NCBI RefSeq assembly: GCF_016103465.1
Contig: NZ_JAEEAP010000006.1
Span: 1 to 64,000 of the forward strand
Source: Streptomyces sabulosicollis
GTDB lineage: Bacteria > Actinomycetota > Actinomycetes > Streptomycetales > Streptomycetaceae
DNA: 64,000 nucleotides
Direction: 5' to 3'
Part shown: positions 45,846-54,302 of the stretch, in pieces
How the letters are laid out: the number at the start of each line of letters is the position of its first letter
Position numbering within the stretch: position 1 is the first letter of the stretch
Made by a program: the position numbers and the translations under genes
The notes under the pieces: model-generated
Told to the model about the DNA's origin: nothing
Databases searched by the model: none
What the model saw: the letters and a program-made list of their open reading frames with translations, nothing else

Positions 45846-46649
45846 TCAGCGCAGGCTTTGAACCGCGTACAGGGCGCCGATGCATGTGGCGAGGGTGGCG
45901 AGCAGGAGGCGAAGCGCGGTCTCGGGCAGGAGCGGCTGGATACGGGCGCCGACGTAGCCGCCGACCAGGCCCCCGAGCCCGCAGGACAAGCCCAGCGGCC
46001 AATCGGGAGCGACGTCACCGGAGGCGGTCAAGGAGAGTAGCGCGTAAGTGATCGCGCCGGACGTCACGAATGTGGAGGCCAGAGCGGCGGGCGCTACGGT
46101 GGCCACCGGCGCTCCGCGGACGACGAGGATCGGGCCGAGCAGTCAGCCGCCCCCGATCCCGTAGATGCCCCCGGCGACGCCGACAGCCAGGGCCAGCGAC
46201 GTCGTCGCGCAGGGCTTCGGCTCGCGGGTGGCGCGGGCTGGTGCCGGGCGCACGGTCCGCAGCAACAGCCACAGTCCCAGCGGCAGCAGCAGCGCGGCGA
46301 TGAGGAGGCGGAGGACCCGCGGGCCCGGAACGGCGAAGACACGGATTACCGCACCGATGACAACGCCAGGCACGGTACCCGTGATGAGCAGGCAGGTCAG
46401 GGGTCCTCCCAGACGCCCGGCCCGCCAGTACCGCAGGAGGGCGCCGGGGCCGGCCACGACGTTGTACAGCAGGTTCGTCGGCGTGACCGCCGGGCTTGGC
46501 ACGCCCAGGACGCTGACCTGCACGGGCAGCAGGAAGACCGCTCCGGAGACGCCCACCGGCGAGGTGGCCACCGATATCAGGAGCCCGGCGAGGAATCCGA
46601 GCAACCCCGCCGACCAGGCCAACGCGGCCCCCTGAGAGATCACAGCCAT
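45846..46649 (-). pseudogene. TauE/SafE family exporter interrupted by one in-frame TGA
   Basis: 267 codons of a TauE/SafE-type anion (sulfite/organosulfonate) permease. The first half (LGFLAGLLISVATSPVGVSGAVFLLP … VTPTNLLYNVVAGPGALLRY) and second half (LLGPILVVRGAPVATVAPAAL … FVTSGAITY) are in the same frame, separated only by TGA at 46143-46145 exactly at the conserved GIGGG(S) turn. Everything else, including both repeats, looks intact. It could be a fresh nonsense mutation, a sequence error, or a gene dependent on readthrough. It lies between the second BlaI and the second DUF305 gene. Confidence 0.8.
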
Positions 46650-46950
46650 TACGCCCCGGAGTAGGTGGCTCCCGTTCTCGTGAACATCGACCCCGGCCCG
46701 ATCCAACCTCCTCCCGCAGCGATGGACAACCCCTGTCCGAACTCGTGGACAAAGCCATTGGTCCGTTCGCAGGCAACGGGTGAACGCCATGGAAACCGGC
46801 TTCGAGAAATGAAATGCGGCGGCCCATGAGGGTGGACCGTCCGCGCGGGTACTCATCGGGTGCTCCGGACCCGGCCGCCTCGGCGCGAGATTGGCCCCCC
46901 GGCACCGCTCCCAGGGGACATGGCTACTTCGCACCAGGAGGTTACTGATC
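46650..46950. promoter_or_regulatory. Divergent promoter region, TauE / DUF305
   Basis: 301 bases with no gene. They must contain the promoters of both divergent genes; I recognise no operator. The DUF305 ribosome site AGGAGG ends the region. Confidence 0.4.
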
Positions 46951-47580
46951 ATGAATGCAATTCGTTCCCTCCCCCTGCGCGCTGCACTGGCCACGGCCAC
47001 GGCGGCCGCCGCGCTTCTTCTGACGGCCTTTGGCAGTGGCGACAACACCGCGGGGACCGGCACCACACTCCCTGCGACCGCATCCGCCCGGGTGGATACC
47101 AGTCTCGACAAACACAACCAGGCTGACGTCACGTTCGCTCAGACGATGACCGTGCACCACCGCCAGGCCATCGAGATGGCAGAGATGGCCCGGACACGCG
47201 CCTCATCCAGCGATGTCAAGACCCTCGCAGCAAAGATCAAGAGGGAGCAGGTCCCAGAGATCCGGACCATGGTCGGCTGGCTGAAGGCATGGGGCGAAAA
47301 GGTCCCCAGAAACACGTACGGCATGCGTCCCGGCCACCCATCGGACATGCCCGAGATGATGAACCAGCGGGAGATGCGCGCATTGCACCGCGCCTCCGGT
47401 AAATCCTTCGACACCATGTTCCTGACCATGATGATCAAGCATCACCAAGGCGCGATCCAGATGGCCAAGACCGAGAAGACGCACGGTGCTTACCGCCCTG
47501 CCAAGGCACTCGCCAACCGCATCATCACTACCCAGACCGCTGAAGTCACCCAGATGCGGAAAATGCTCCGCACGAGCTGA
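46951..47580 (+). CDS. DUF305 family protein with altered lipobox
   Basis: A 209-aa exported protein with two ferritin-like hairpins (FAQTMTVHHRQAIEMAEMA and FLTMMIKHHQGAIQMAKTE). ATG at 46951 with AGGAGG. The signal peptide ALATATAAAALLLTAFGSGDN looks like a lipoprotein signal, but the expected Cys is Phe (TTT where TGC would be), so it should not be lipidated and may stay as an N-terminal membrane anchor or be secreted. Compared with the copy at 26535 it lacks the MPGMDHG inserts. Probably copper-related. Convergent with the multicopper oxidase. Confidence 0.9.
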   Translation: MNAIRSLPLRAALATATAAAALLLTAFGSGDNTAGTGTTLPATASARVDTSLDKHNQADVTFAQTMTVHHRQAIEMAEMARTRASSSDVKTLAAKIKREQVPEIRTMVGWLKAWGEKVPRNTYGMRPGHPSDMPEMMNQREMRALHRASGKSFDTMFLTMMIKHHQGAIQMAKTEKTHGAYRPAKALANRIITTQTAEVTQMRKMLRTS

Positions 47581-47654
47581 TACTCCTTGGTCGAGCGATC
47601 CCACAACGACAAGCGGCCAAACTGCCGCCGGTCGCTACTCATGCGTGCCTCGTA

Positions 47655-47690
47655 CCGGGAGGGGGTCACCGCTTGGCGGCCCCCTCCCGG
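47655..47690. terminator. Bidirectional terminator between DUF305 and multicopper oxidase
   Basis: An 11-bp perfect stem, CCGGGAGGGGG (47655-47665) and CCCCCTCCCGG (47680-47690), with a 14-base loop, lying between two convergent genes. Confidence 0.75.
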
Positions 47691-47710
47691 CGCCGGTAGG
47701 GCGGGGGCGT

Positions 47711-49351
47711 TCAGGACTGGTAGGCCACCAGCGCCATCATGCCGACTTCGCCGTGATAGGCGTTGTGGCAGTGCAGCAGCCACTGACCGGGATTGTCCGC
47801 GTCGAATATGACGGACACTTTCTTCCTGGGCAGGACGATGGTGGTGTCCTTGCGCGGGCCCGCAGGCCCGAGCTGGTAGGTGTGGCCGTGCAGATGCATG
47901 GGATGCCACATGTCGGTGGTGTTGAGGAAGTCCAGCCGCACCCGCTGGCCCTCCTTGACACGCAGCGGATGCGCGTCCGGGTTGTTCATGTCGAACTTCT
48001 TGCCATTGACCGCCCAGTTGTACGTGTCCATACCGCCGGTCAGCTCGATGCGGTGGATCCGGTCCGGCTTCTTCGACGGCGGCCGCACCTCATCGGCGGC
48101 ACGCATTTGGGAGGCAGTCATGATCATGCCGTCCAGCTCCTTGGGACGGACGGTCGGGGACGGCTTGTTGCCCGAGCCGGTGCGGACCAGCGCCATGCCG
48201 CTCGTCTTCTTGCCCTCGGCCATGGCTACCAGGGGAAAGACACCGTCCTCGAGGGTTACCAGGACGTCGTAGCGCTCTCCCATTCCGATCAGCAGTGCGT
48301 CGGCCTGACGGTGCTCGACGGGGTAGCCGTCGGTGTGGGTGATGGTCAGTTTGTGGCCGCCGAGAGCGACCCGGTACGCGGTGTCGGATCCCGCGTTGAT
48401 GATCCGCAGCCGCACTCGCTTACCCGGTTTGCTGGTGTAGACATCCGGATCCTTAGGGACCCTGCCGTTGACCAGGTGGTATGGGTACTTCACGTCCCCC
48501 GCGTCGCCGCCGAGTAGGTCGCTGTCGGCACCCATGAGCATGAACTTCATCGACATGCCACCGTCGGCGGAGTCCGAGGGGGACGGCGACGCGCTTTTCC
48601 CGTCCATGCTGCCGCCACCGCTCATATGCATGTCGCCCATGTCATGGCCACCTGAGCCGTCAGGGCTGGGGCTGCTGCCACCCATACCACTGTGGTCCAT
48701 CCCGCCCATGCCCCGCTTGAGTTCCGCGAACGCCTCATCGGGAGTGCCGGTGACGCCGTCGAGCCAGTCGTCGAGGACGACGACCCACTCGTCGTCGTAG
48801 GGGAGTGGCTCCCTCGGGTCCTCGACGATCAGCGGGGCGTACAGGCCGCGGTCGAGCTGGACGCCGACGTGGGGGTGGAAGAAGTACGTGCCGGGTGCAT
48901 CGGCGATGAAGCGGTAGGTGAAGGCCGATCCGGCGCGCACCGCTCGCCTGGTGGCTGGAGGTACGCCATCCATGTCGTTGCGCAGGGCCAGGCCATGCCA
49001 GTGGATGGATGTGGGGGTCCTGCCCGGCAGCTGGTTGGCCAGCTCGGCTGCCAAGGTGTCCCCGGCCGAGAGGCGGATCTCCTTACCCGGAGTGCGCCCG
49101 TCGAATGCCCAGGTCTTCGCCATGACGCCACCGCCCAGGTCGAGCATGACGGGGGCAGCGGTCAAGTGGCGCTTATGCACCTTGCCGGTGGACGAGCGCT
49201 TCTTCTCCACGCGAGTCACCTCGGAGCCGGAGGGGCTCACCAGGGCGGAGGCGCTGTCGGAGCGGGAGGTGCCGCTGCAGGCGGCGAGTGCGCCGGTACC
49301 GGCAGCGCCCAGACCGGCCAGCAGGACGGATCGGCGGTTGATGCTGTTCAT
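47711..49351 (-). CDS. Multicopper oxidase (Tat-exported, CueO-like)
   Basis: A 546-aa oxidase that would oxidise Cu(I) outside the membrane. It has a twin-arginine-type signal (NRRSVLLAGLGAAGTGALAAC) ending in a lipobox. All four copper motifs are present: SIHWHGLAL, YFFHPHVG, HPMHLHGHTY and LLHCHNAYHGEVGM. A Met/His-rich insert (GMGGMDHSGMGG … HDMGDMHMSGGGSM, about residues 225-265) resembles the Met-rich segment of CueO that binds substrate Cu(I). It belongs with CopZ/CopA in copper detoxification. Confidence 0.95.
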   Translation of the reverse strand: MNSINRRSVLLAGLGAAGTGALAACSGTSRSDSASALVSPSGSEVTRVEKKRSSTGKVHKRHLTAAPVMLDLGGGVMAKTWAFDGRTPGKEIRLSAGDTLAAELANQLPGRTPTSIHWHGLALRNDMDGVPPATRRAVRAGSAFTYRFIADAPGTYFFHPHVGVQLDRGLYAPLIVEDPREPLPYDDEWVVVLDDWLDGVTGTPDEAFAELKRGMGGMDHSGMGGSSPSPDGSGGHDMGDMHMSGGGSMDGKSASPSPSDSADGGMSMKFMLMGADSDLLGGDAGDVKYPYHLVNGRVPKDPDVYTSKPGKRVRLRIINAGSDTAYRVALGGHKLTITHTDGYPVEHRQADALLIGMGERYDVLVTLEDGVFPLVAMAEGKKTSGMALVRTGSGNKPSPTVRPKELDGMIMTASQMRAADEVRPPSKKPDRIHRIELTGGMDTYNWAVNGKKFDMNNPDAHPLRVKEGQRVRLDFLNTTDMWHPMHLHGHTYQLGPAGPRKDTTIVLPRKKVSVIFDADNPGQWLLHCHNAYHGEVGMMALVAYQS

Positions 49352-49439
49352 AGAGGTTGTCCTTGCCTCGAAATGCCATTAAGTCGCATGCGGACACGGC
49401 TCCTCGCACATCGCGGGCGGGGATGCCGTAGGGCGCGAC

Positions 49440-49943
49440 CTAAATGCGCAAGCGAGAAAGGACGGACAGAAGGTCGGGCGGCGCACGGACCGCGGTCCCG
49501 GAGGCGCCGTGCGCCGGGATGACTGCGGACGGGGCGGCGACGCGTTCGGCGTGGGACATCAGAGGCGGCGCCGCGAGCTTCAGCGTGTCGAATCCGAAGG
49601 CCGAGCAGTGCTCCATGCTCGCACCGCTGCAGGCCATCTTCCCGTCCCCGTACATGACAGGGTTGGCCTGGAGTACCGCACGCGGAGCCGCAGAGCTCGC
49701 CGGGTCGGTGGTGACTGATGCGGCGCCATTGTGTCGGTCGTGTCCGGCGGAGTCCATGGGCATCGCCATGGCGGTCATCGCACGGATCGTACCCGGCGGA
49801 GCTGGAGTGATCGCCACAGCAACCTGGTGATGGAACAAGACGGCGAGCGCTGCGAATAGGGCGACGACGGCACCACGAGCCCAGCCGCCTGCACCACTAC
49901 GGGTGCGGGTCAGCCGGACCTTCCGTGCTGTCATCGTCTCCAC
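49440..49943 (-). CDS. DUF6153-like exported protein in copper operon
   Basis: A 167-aa protein with an N-terminal transmembrane or signal helix (GAVVALFAALAVLFHHQVAVA), then His/Met-containing polar sequence, one Cys pair (MACSGASMEHC) and the terminus SVLSRLRI like the protein at 27333. GTG at 49943 with GGAGG; a CsoR-like operator (49971-49987) ends 28 bases upstream. It precedes the multicopper oxidase in the same direction, so the two are probably one copper-induced transcript. Confidence 0.75.
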   Translation of the reverse strand: METMTARKVRLTRTRSGAGGWARGAVVALFAALAVLFHHQVAVAITPAPPGTIRAMTAMAMPMDSAGHDRHNGAASVTTDPASSAAPRAVLQANPVMYGDGKMACSGASMEHCSAFGFDTLKLAAPPLMSHAERVAAPSAVIPAHGASGTAVRAPPDLLSVLSRLRI

Positions 49944-50265
49944 CTGCTGCCTCCTGCCTGCGGAAGCAATATACCCTCCGGGGGTAGGTGGCCGCGCAGG
50001 GACCGACCCAGGCGTGTGGGATCAGGAGCAGGCGGTCGGGTGCCGCACCGCCCAGCGGGCCCGGTCCGGTGATGAGCAACCCGCCGATGCGGCTATTGCG
50101 GGCGTCGCGGCCGTGCCCCCCCGATGGGCCTGCCTTGGCTGTCCGCGACCGGCTTCGACGCCGTCACCGGCCAGGCCGTGTCGCGGCATGGCGGGAAGGG
50201 GGCGCACCGCTCCTGCCCGCACTGGAGCCCCGTGATCACTACGCCCGCCTGTGGCGTAAGCGGTG
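49944..50265. promoter_or_regulatory. Copper-operon leader and gap to CcdA gene
   Basis: 322 bases; the operator at 49971-49987 is the only recognised element. The rest (50000-50265) shows no supported gene. Confidence 0.5.
49971..49987. promoter_or_regulatory. CsoR-type operator of DUF6153 / multicopper oxidase operon
   Basis: ATACCC-tccgg-GGGTAG, the same layout and spacing as 34326-34342, directly in front of a copper gene. Confidence 0.72.
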
Positions 50266-51042
50266 TCACGAGGGAAGCTGGTATGCGCTGACCCAACCCT
50301 GCATGTTGCTGATCATCTGACTCCACGCGGCACTGGCCCGTAGCAGGCCCACCAGTACGAGGAGGGCGCCGCCTGTGCGCATGACGCCACGGGCGTGCCG
50401 ACGGGCGAAGTCGAAGACACGCAGACTCTTGCCGAGGGCCAGTGTGAACAGCATGAACGGGATGCCGATGCCGAAGGCATAGAGGAGGGCCAGGAACGTA
50501 CCGCGGCCAGCTGACCCAGTCGTCAGCGACAGTGAGAGTGCGGGGGAGGGCGTGGGGCCGATGTACGGGGTCCAGCCGAGTCCGAACATCACGCCCAGCA
50601 GAGGAGCGCTCGCTGAGCCCGCGCGCGGCGTGAAGCGGGGCCGTAGGGTGCGGGACAGCAGCGGAACTCGCTCTAGAACTTCCATGAACATCAGTCCAAG
50701 CGCGATGGTCAGTACACCCAAGACCTTGACGAGCGTGGCCTGGTGAGCGAAGAGGAGGGTGCTGATGCCGCCGAACAGGGCCCCGAAGGCGGCGAACAGT
50801 GCTGCGAACCCGAACACGAAGAGGGCCGTGCCAAGGAATGCACGGTGACTGCCGCGTCCTTCCGGGGCGGCCTGGGTCGCCTCCGCGCCGGAGCCGGCCA
50901 TACCGGCCGCGTACGAGAGCCAGCCAGGCACAAGCGGCAGGCAGCACGGCGAAGCGATGGTGATCGCGCCGGCCGCCAGTGCGATCGGGGTGGCCAGAAG
51001 CAGGGATCCCGAAGCGACCACCTGGTTGATGTCGGCGGACAA
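50266..51042 (-). CDS. CcdA-like membrane thiol transporter missing one cysteine
   Basis: A 258-aa, six-helix protein of the CcdA/DsbD-beta family that normally moves electrons across the membrane to periplasmic thiol proteins. The first active-site motif is ASPCCLPLVPGWLSY (Cys33, Cys34). The second, normally GWTPCIGP, is GWTPYIGP with Tyr160 instead of Cys. Without the partner cysteine ordinary disulfide exchange should fail, unless Cys33/Cys34 act together. It stands alone between copper genes and a regulator, with no thioredoxin-like partner. Confidence 0.88.
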   Translation of the reverse strand: MSADINQVVASGSLLLATPIALAAGAITIASPCCLPLVPGWLSYAAGMAGSGAEATQAAPEGRGSHRAFLGTALFVFGFAALFAAFGALFGGISTLLFAHQATLVKVLGVLTIALGLMFMEVLERVPLLSRTLRPRFTPRAGSASAPLLGVMFGLGWTPYIGPTPSPALSLSLTTGSAGRGTFLALLYAFGIGIPFMLFTLALGKSLRVFDFARRHARGVMRTGGALLVLVGLLRASAAWSQMISNMQGWVSAYQLPS

Positions 51043-51134
51043 GGCGGTGCTCTTTCCACGTCGGGTGGCCGTCCGTGGCTTCCCCTACGCCTGACTGATG
51101 TGAGGGTGTGGGGACTGGCCCGTCCGTAGTTCCG

Positions 51135-52589
51135 TCAGCGGTGAGAGGTGTCCGCGCCGGCGACAAGCAGTGCTTCGCGCAGGGTGCGTACGCCAGGTGT
51201 GGCCTGGTGCGGTGCTGCTTCACGGGCCAGGTCCTGAAAGCGGCGGCGGACCCGGGCGGAGTCCACGCTGCTGCCCACATCGATAGCCCGGCGGCCAGCG
51301 TCGCAAGCGGCGTCGATATCGCCGACGACGAACAGGGCGCGCGCTGCCGCTATGGCGTCGAACGCTTGTGAGCGCCTACGGCCAGTGCCACGTTCGGCTG
51401 CGGCGGTGTTGAGCAGCTCGACGGCGGTGACGGCGTGCTGGGGGCGGGCGCTGGTGCGGGCGAGGAACAGCAGAACCTCGCCGAGGGTGGAGGAGAGCTC
51501 GGCGTGGTCGAGGTAGGCCGCGTAGGCGGGCAACTCCTCGGAAGTGTCTTCGGCCCAGATTTCCTGGGCGTGGCGCACGTTGCGCAGGGCCTCTCTGCTG
51601 TCGCCCTGGAGGGCGGCGAAGCGCCCGGCCAGGGAGTGCAGCCCGGCTCGGAGGACGCTGTGGGTGCCGTGACGGGTGCCGTACAGGGCGAGGGCGATGC
51701 AGTCCGCGGCGGTGTCGGGGCGGCCGAGGTAGCCCCAGATCCGGGCGAGGCATTGGAGGAGGTGCGCGGTGAGGGCTCGGTCGCCGCCTTCCCGGGCTGC
51801 GTGGACGGACAGGGTGAGGTGGCGGATGGCGGCTGGCCACTGGGCGGCGTCGTGGGACATCCAGCCGACGCAGCCAGCGAGATCGGCAAGCTCGCGGTAG
51901 AGGGCTCTGCCTGCGGCCTCGGTGTAACGGCCTTCCCGGATCTTGTTGGTGGCCCAGGCCAGTTGGCCGGTCGCGGAGTGCAGCGTGCTGCCGCCGCCGT
52001 GGAGGTTGTCCAGCTTCCTGAAGACAGTGGTGTAGTCGGCGATACGAGCGGCATCCGCAGTGCCGAGCCGCCGCCCGTGGGTGGTGTTCTCGGTTCCGGG
52101 GAGCGCATGGGGCTGCGCGTACGCCCAGGTGTCCAGGGCGGCCAGCAGGTGATTGGGGGCGTAGGGGACCTCAATCCGGCCCAACTCGTCGCGGCGCGTC
52201 GACGCTTGGGAGGGGAAGAGCCGTCGGGTGAGGCTGGCGGCGGTGGCCCGGTCCAGTTCGGTCAGGATCTCGACTGGGCCCCGGTAGGGGGTGAGGTCGT
52301 CCGGTCCGGCCTCGGCTAATCCGAGGTCCGCGGCGGTCAGATGGCGGCCGAGGCGGGCGGAGAAGATGTCTGCCAGCAGGTCCGGCACAGGCTGGCGCGG
52401 TTGTTCCCCGCCCAGCCAGCGGCGTACCCGGGATCCGTCGGGGCGGATGTGCGGGTGGCCGGTGGCGCGGGCACGTTCGGCGACGGCTGCGGCCAGGCCC
52501 TTTTTCGTGAAACCGCAGATACGGAACCAGTAGGCGAACGCTGACTCCCCGGATTGCGGAGGGCTGTCGGTCACGGGCTCGGTCGGCAT
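51135..52589 (-). CDS. TPR-containing transcriptional regulator
   Basis: A 484-aa regulator of a type abundant in Streptomyces. The N-terminus (SAFAYWFRICGFTKKGLAAAVAERA … GSRVRRWLGGEQPR) is a divergent HTH of the kind that reads DNA in these proteins; the rest is helical TPR-like (ALTAHLLQCLARIWGYLGRPDTA, LHSLAGRFAALQGDSREALR). It is divergent from the radical-SAM operon with a 245-base shared promoter region, so it is the obvious candidate to control it. Confidence 0.8.
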   Translation of the reverse strand: MPTEPVTDSPPQSGESAFAYWFRICGFTKKGLAAAVAERARATGHPHIRPDGSRVRRWLGGEQPRQPVPDLLADIFSARLGRHLTAADLGLAEAGPDDLTPYRGPVEILTELDRATAASLTRRLFPSQASTRRDELGRIEVPYAPNHLLAALDTWAYAQPHALPGTENTTHGRRLGTADAARIADYTTVFRKLDNLHGGGSTLHSATGQLAWATNKIREGRYTEAAGRALYRELADLAGCVGWMSHDAAQWPAAIRHLTLSVHAAREGGDRALTAHLLQCLARIWGYLGRPDTAADCIALALYGTRHGTHSVLRAGLHSLAGRFAALQGDSREALRNVRHAQEIWAEDTSEELPAYAAYLDHAELSSTLGEVLLFLARTSARPQHAVTAVELLNTAAAERGTGRRRSQAFDAIAAARALFVVGDIDAACDAGRRAIDVGSSVDSARVRRRFQDLAREAAPHQATPGVRTLREALLVAGADTSHR

Positions 52590-52834
52590 GGCAGGGCCTC
52601 CACCGCAGGCACGATCTCACTGTGAACCTCGTGTAACCGACAGTAGTGCATCCACGAGGAGTCCGGGGATCGCTTCTGCGTCAGGCTGGGACTCCGCTCC
52701 CCTTCCGCTCCCCCTGCGCGCCGCGCTGGGCGCTTCTCAAGTGCCGCTGGCGCGCTCCCTGCCGTCGCCTACTGCTCTGGGCCGAGACTCCCAGTCCTGA
52801 CGCCAGATCATCGCTGCGGGAAGGGAGCCGTGAA
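52590..52834. promoter_or_regulatory. Divergent promoter region of the radical-SAM operon
   Basis: 245 bases between the TPR regulator and the radical SAM gene. The reading frame is open upstream of the radical SAM start, but codon quality drops. Both promoters must lie here; no repeat was recognised. Confidence 0.4.
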
Positions 52835-54031
52835 GTGATCAAGGAAGGGTCATACCTGTTCGTGGAGGGCCAGGGGCCGGTGGAGCCGTACCGGGGGAAG
52901 TACGCGGTCAAGGTCCCGGACGTCTTCGCACGTATTCGGCAGGGCTGGGTGGGGGCCGGGCTGGATCCGGCCTCGCCGTATCTGCCGATGCGGATCGAGA
53001 TGGAGTTGACCACCAAGTGCAATGACCACTGCCCGACGTGCGGGATGGGGGCGATGCCGCTGGCCGAGGGCCGCACACTCACCGATGGACAGCTCCGCTT
53101 TCTGCTCGACCAGTTCACCACCATCGGCCTGCCCTCGCTGGCGATCACCGGGGGAGAGCCCTTCACCGCCTGGCGGGCACTGCTGGTGCTCCTGGAGTGC
53201 GCGCGTGACCGGGGGATCGACATCTCCAAGCTGACGACCAACGGAATCTGGGGAACGCGCCGACGATGCGGGGCGGTATTCGACCGCCTGGAGAAGGCCG
53301 GGTTCCTGGACGGCCGACTGTTCGTCCCGCTGCTGATGCTCTCCATTGGCGAGCAGACCACCCCGCTGGAGGACGTCGCGCGGATCATCCACCACGCCGT
53401 GACTCACTACAGCGACCAGGAGCTGAACGTCGCCGTCTCCTCGCTGGCCGACCCTGGGACCCGCGAGCACAAGGTCGATGACCTGATGGCGGTCTACGAG
53501 AAGGCATACGGCGACTTCCCGCATGACCGGGTCCACTCCACCATGCGGGTCTACCTGAACAACGAACGCCTTGAGGGGCAGAAGCCAGTGGACCGGCCCG
53601 GGATGACGCCCGTCGCGCGGTGGATGGATCGGTGCTTCGACTGCTTCGCGCCCACCGTCGGCGCATACGTACTGCCCACCTCCCTGATGAAGCAAGACGG
53701 CTGCTGGTACTCCTGCGCCGCGTTCAACGTGCCGGAGAAACTGGCCTTCGGCAATTTGTTGCGGGAACGGGCCAGGGATGTCCTCGCCCGTGCGAACGAC
53801 TCCGCGTACATCGCCCGCGTCCGGGCCGGCCGCGGCCTGAAGGCCCTGTACGAGGTGGTCCCGCCCTCCTACACGAAGAACACCACCTGCACCTCGTTCT
53901 GCGACTCCTGCGCCCTGCTCATCGACCAGCACGATGCCATCAGGGGGGAGAGGACCGGGCATCCGTCCGTCCCGGTCATCCCCGCCGTTTCCCTGCTCAC
54001 CCGTGTCAAGCCGACGGGGATCGAGCGGTGA
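52835..54031 (+). CDS. Radical SAM enzyme with C-terminal Cys-rich (SPASM-like) region
   Basis: A 398-aa radical SAM protein. GTG at 52835 with GGGAG upstream. The [4Fe-4S] motif is CNDHCPTC (Cys62, Cys66, Cys69), followed by the SAM-binding ITGGEPF. The C-terminal third has three cysteine groups (RCFDCF, CWYSCAAF, CTSFCDSC) that probably bind auxiliary clusters, as in SPASM/twitch enzymes that modify peptides or carrier-bound substrates. It overlaps the ACP gene (GTGA). The ACP, FabV and isoprenyl synthase downstream suggest a small biosynthetic pathway acting on a carrier-bound intermediate. Confidence 0.92.
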   Translation: MIKEGSYLFVEGQGPVEPYRGKYAVKVPDVFARIRQGWVGAGLDPASPYLPMRIEMELTTKCNDHCPTCGMGAMPLAEGRTLTDGQLRFLLDQFTTIGLPSLAITGGEPFTAWRALLVLLECARDRGIDISKLTTNGIWGTRRRCGAVFDRLEKAGFLDGRLFVPLLMLSIGEQTTPLEDVARIIHHAVTHYSDQELNVAVSSLADPGTREHKVDDLMAVYEKAYGDFPHDRVHSTMRVYLNNERLEGQKPVDRPGMTPVARWMDRCFDCFAPTVGAYVLPTSLMKQDGCWYSCAAFNVPEKLAFGNLLRERARDVLARANDSAYIARVRAGRGLKALYEVVPPSYTKNTTCTSFCDSCALLIDQHDAIRGERTGHPSVPVIPAVSLLTRVKPTGIER

Positions 54032-54300
54032 GCGCGGACACGGAGGCGGTGGCGATCGAAGTCCTGGCGCAGATCACGGAGCAGCCGCAGGAGGTGTGCG
54101 CGCGGCGCGAGGTCCTGCTGTCGAACCTCGGAGTGGACAGCCTCGCGCTACTCGAAATGGTGGAAATGCTCCAAGACCGGCTCGCGATCATTGTGCCAGA
54201 TGAAGTCACGGCGCGTATTCAGTCGGTTGCAGACTTGCAGGATGCGGTGGGCCGCCTCACGGCCACCGCTCCTGTGCCCGAACCGACCATAAGGACCTGA
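54028..54300 (+). CDS. Acyl carrier protein
   Basis: A 90-aa ACP-like protein. The phosphopantetheine site is LGVDSLALLEMVE (Ser38). GTG start overlapping the radical SAM stop (GTGA); the frame upstream is shadow. A free-standing ACP between a radical SAM enzyme and an enoyl reductase is unusual and implies that the modified substrate is held as a thioester. Confidence 0.88.
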   Translation: MSADTEAVAIEVLAQITEQPQEVCARREVLLSNLGVDSLALLEMVEMLQDRLAIIVPDEVTARIQSVADLQDAVGRLTATAPVPEPTIRT

Positions 54301-54302
54301 TC

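Noticed and set aside
46143-46145. Selenocysteine codon in TauE
   Set aside because: No SECIS-like hairpin is obvious after the TGA, the position normally holds Ser, and other nearby genes are also broken by TGA or TAA. A nonsense mutation or error is simpler.
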